Assembly (NCBI GenBank): GCA_964539135.1
Contig: CAZIFG010000005.1
Location: 1-64,000, forward strand
Source: CAZIFG01 sp964539135
GTDB taxonomy: Bacteria > Margulisbacteria > Marinamargulisbacteria > GCA-2716485 > CAZIFG01
Reading direction: 5' to 3'
Length of the DNA: 64,000 nt
Shown in pieces: positions 63,503 to 64,000 of this stretch (positions within the stretch are counted from its first letter, which is position 1; each line of letters starts with the position of its first letter). Below the pieces are notes generated by a model. It saw only the letters and a program-made list of their open reading frames with translations. It was not told the origin of the DNA and ran no database searches. Both the position numbers and the translations under genes were made by a program.

Positions 63503-64000
63503 ATGATGAGAAGGGTCGTGCCCGATTTGAAGCAAATTATAGTATCCTTAGGGATACTGATGGTGCTGCCATGGCAGCTGCAAAAGCATCTATTTGCGGT
63601 GGAAGAACCAAGTGAAGCAGTGGTTGAAATTCCAACATCTGCAGGGGGATTCAGTGCCGAGTATTTTGGGTTTGACGGAGCGAGTCCCACATCCAATACG
63701 GTAGAAATAGAGGAGTTATTTATCAGTAAAATGATTGCAAGTTTAGGCGCAGAATTTAGAACTGTAGAGAGTGAGGCAGGTGCCATTACTGCTCAACTGA
63801 AACTAATAGGCAAACCCCTGAATTACCCAAATCCCTTTACAATAGATCAGGGAACGGAAATTGGGATGATGCTTGAAAGTAAATCCGATTTTGAGATTTA
63901 CATTTTTAATATGCTGGGGCATAAAGTAGCTCAGAAAGTAGTGAAAGGAGAAACCTTAGTCGGAGAGCTCAAGCCTGAAGGAATATATTGTAAAGTGAAA
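63503..64000 (+). CDS. Secreted protein with C-terminal-sorting-like/FlgD-like domain (partial)
   Basis: The frame is open from ATG 63503 (or 63506) to the window end, at least 166 residues, with TTGGAG upstream. N-terminus: MMRRVVPDLKQ, then a hydrophobic stretch IIVSLGILMVLPW, a signal-peptide-like start. The 3' part visible (about 120-166) has YPNPFTIDQGTEIGMML, then DFEIYIFNMLGHKVAQKVVKG and GELKPEGIYCK. This is the pattern of secretion-tail/FlgD Ig-like domains (NPF, then iyn..G..v). The remainder lies outside the window. Confidence 0.75.
   Translation, partial: MMRRVVPDLKQIIVSLGILMVLPWQLQKHLFAVEEPSEAVVEIPTSAGGFSAEYFGFDGASPTSNTVEIEELFISKMIASLGAEFRTVESEAGAITAQLKLIGKPLNYPNPFTIDQGTEIGMMLESKSDFEIYIFNMLGHKVAQKVVKGETLVGELKPEGIYCKVK

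Overview
The window is a dense, AT-rich bacterial chromosome segment with short gaps and many stop/start overlaps. The cell appears to have two membranes or a complex envelope: there is a flagellar-type export gate, type II pseudopilin genes, LspA with a lipoprotein, and a wall-polysaccharide pair (CsaB-like and TagA/WecG-like). The mix of flagellar export genes, csaB-tagA, an alternative GlmU and several degenerate enzyme relatives does not match a well-studied genus. My guess is an uncultivated deep-branching lineage such as Margulisbacteria/Marinamargulisbacteria or a neighbour. This is a low-confidence inference.

Layout. 1-790: the 3' end of 23S rRNA, a hairpin spacer and 5S rRNA. 791-12011: one long co-directional run starting 38 bases after 5S, with a CofG-like protein lacking its Fe-S cysteines, a FliK/SctP-like protein, an exported protein, FliM-like, ParA/FlhG-like, FliN, FliO, FliP, FliQ, FliR, FlhB, FlhA, a small protein and a sigma-28-type factor. 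12001-13461 (minus): a GspG-like pseudopilin and a GspF-like membrane protein. 13639-18478: gap, pgk, a small membrane protein, lspA, rluD and an M23 peptidase. 18475-20344 (minus): a degenerate PlsY-like protein and aspartokinase. 20470-24935: a small P-loop kinase, murA, dapF carrying an in-frame mobile element, csaB-like and tagA-like. 24910-27627 (minus): pgi and an alternative GlmU. 27764-34290: a hypothetical gene, lepB, a ThiS-like gene, gyrB, gyrA and a fibronectin-III lipoprotein, followed by tRNA-Gly(GCC).

34430-53698 (minus) is a five-gene unit headed by one 16.7-kb ORF for a 5563-residue protein with an N-terminal transglutaminase-like Cys-His-Asp domain. Its partners are unknown proteins plus an acyltransferase-like membrane protein. 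Upstream, on the opposite strand, 54562-61651 holds six unrecognised, mostly helical or coiled-coil proteins ending in a FlgE/F/G-like rod/hook protein. I infer that the giant ORF, this cluster and the export gate could belong to one flagellum-derived secretion apparatus. That is the most likely undescribed system here. The window closes with hpf, a GlmU lacking most of its acetyltransferase half, and the start of a secreted protein with a C-terminal-sorting-like domain.

A repeat family of about 138-141 bp with terminal inverted repeats is present as one copy in frame inside dapF (with a 6-bp target duplication), one copy abutting the 3' end of hpf, and one orphan terminus next to the HEAT-like gene. 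No gene-free stretch longer than about 300 bases exists outside the rRNA region. All family assignments were made by eye, with no database search.
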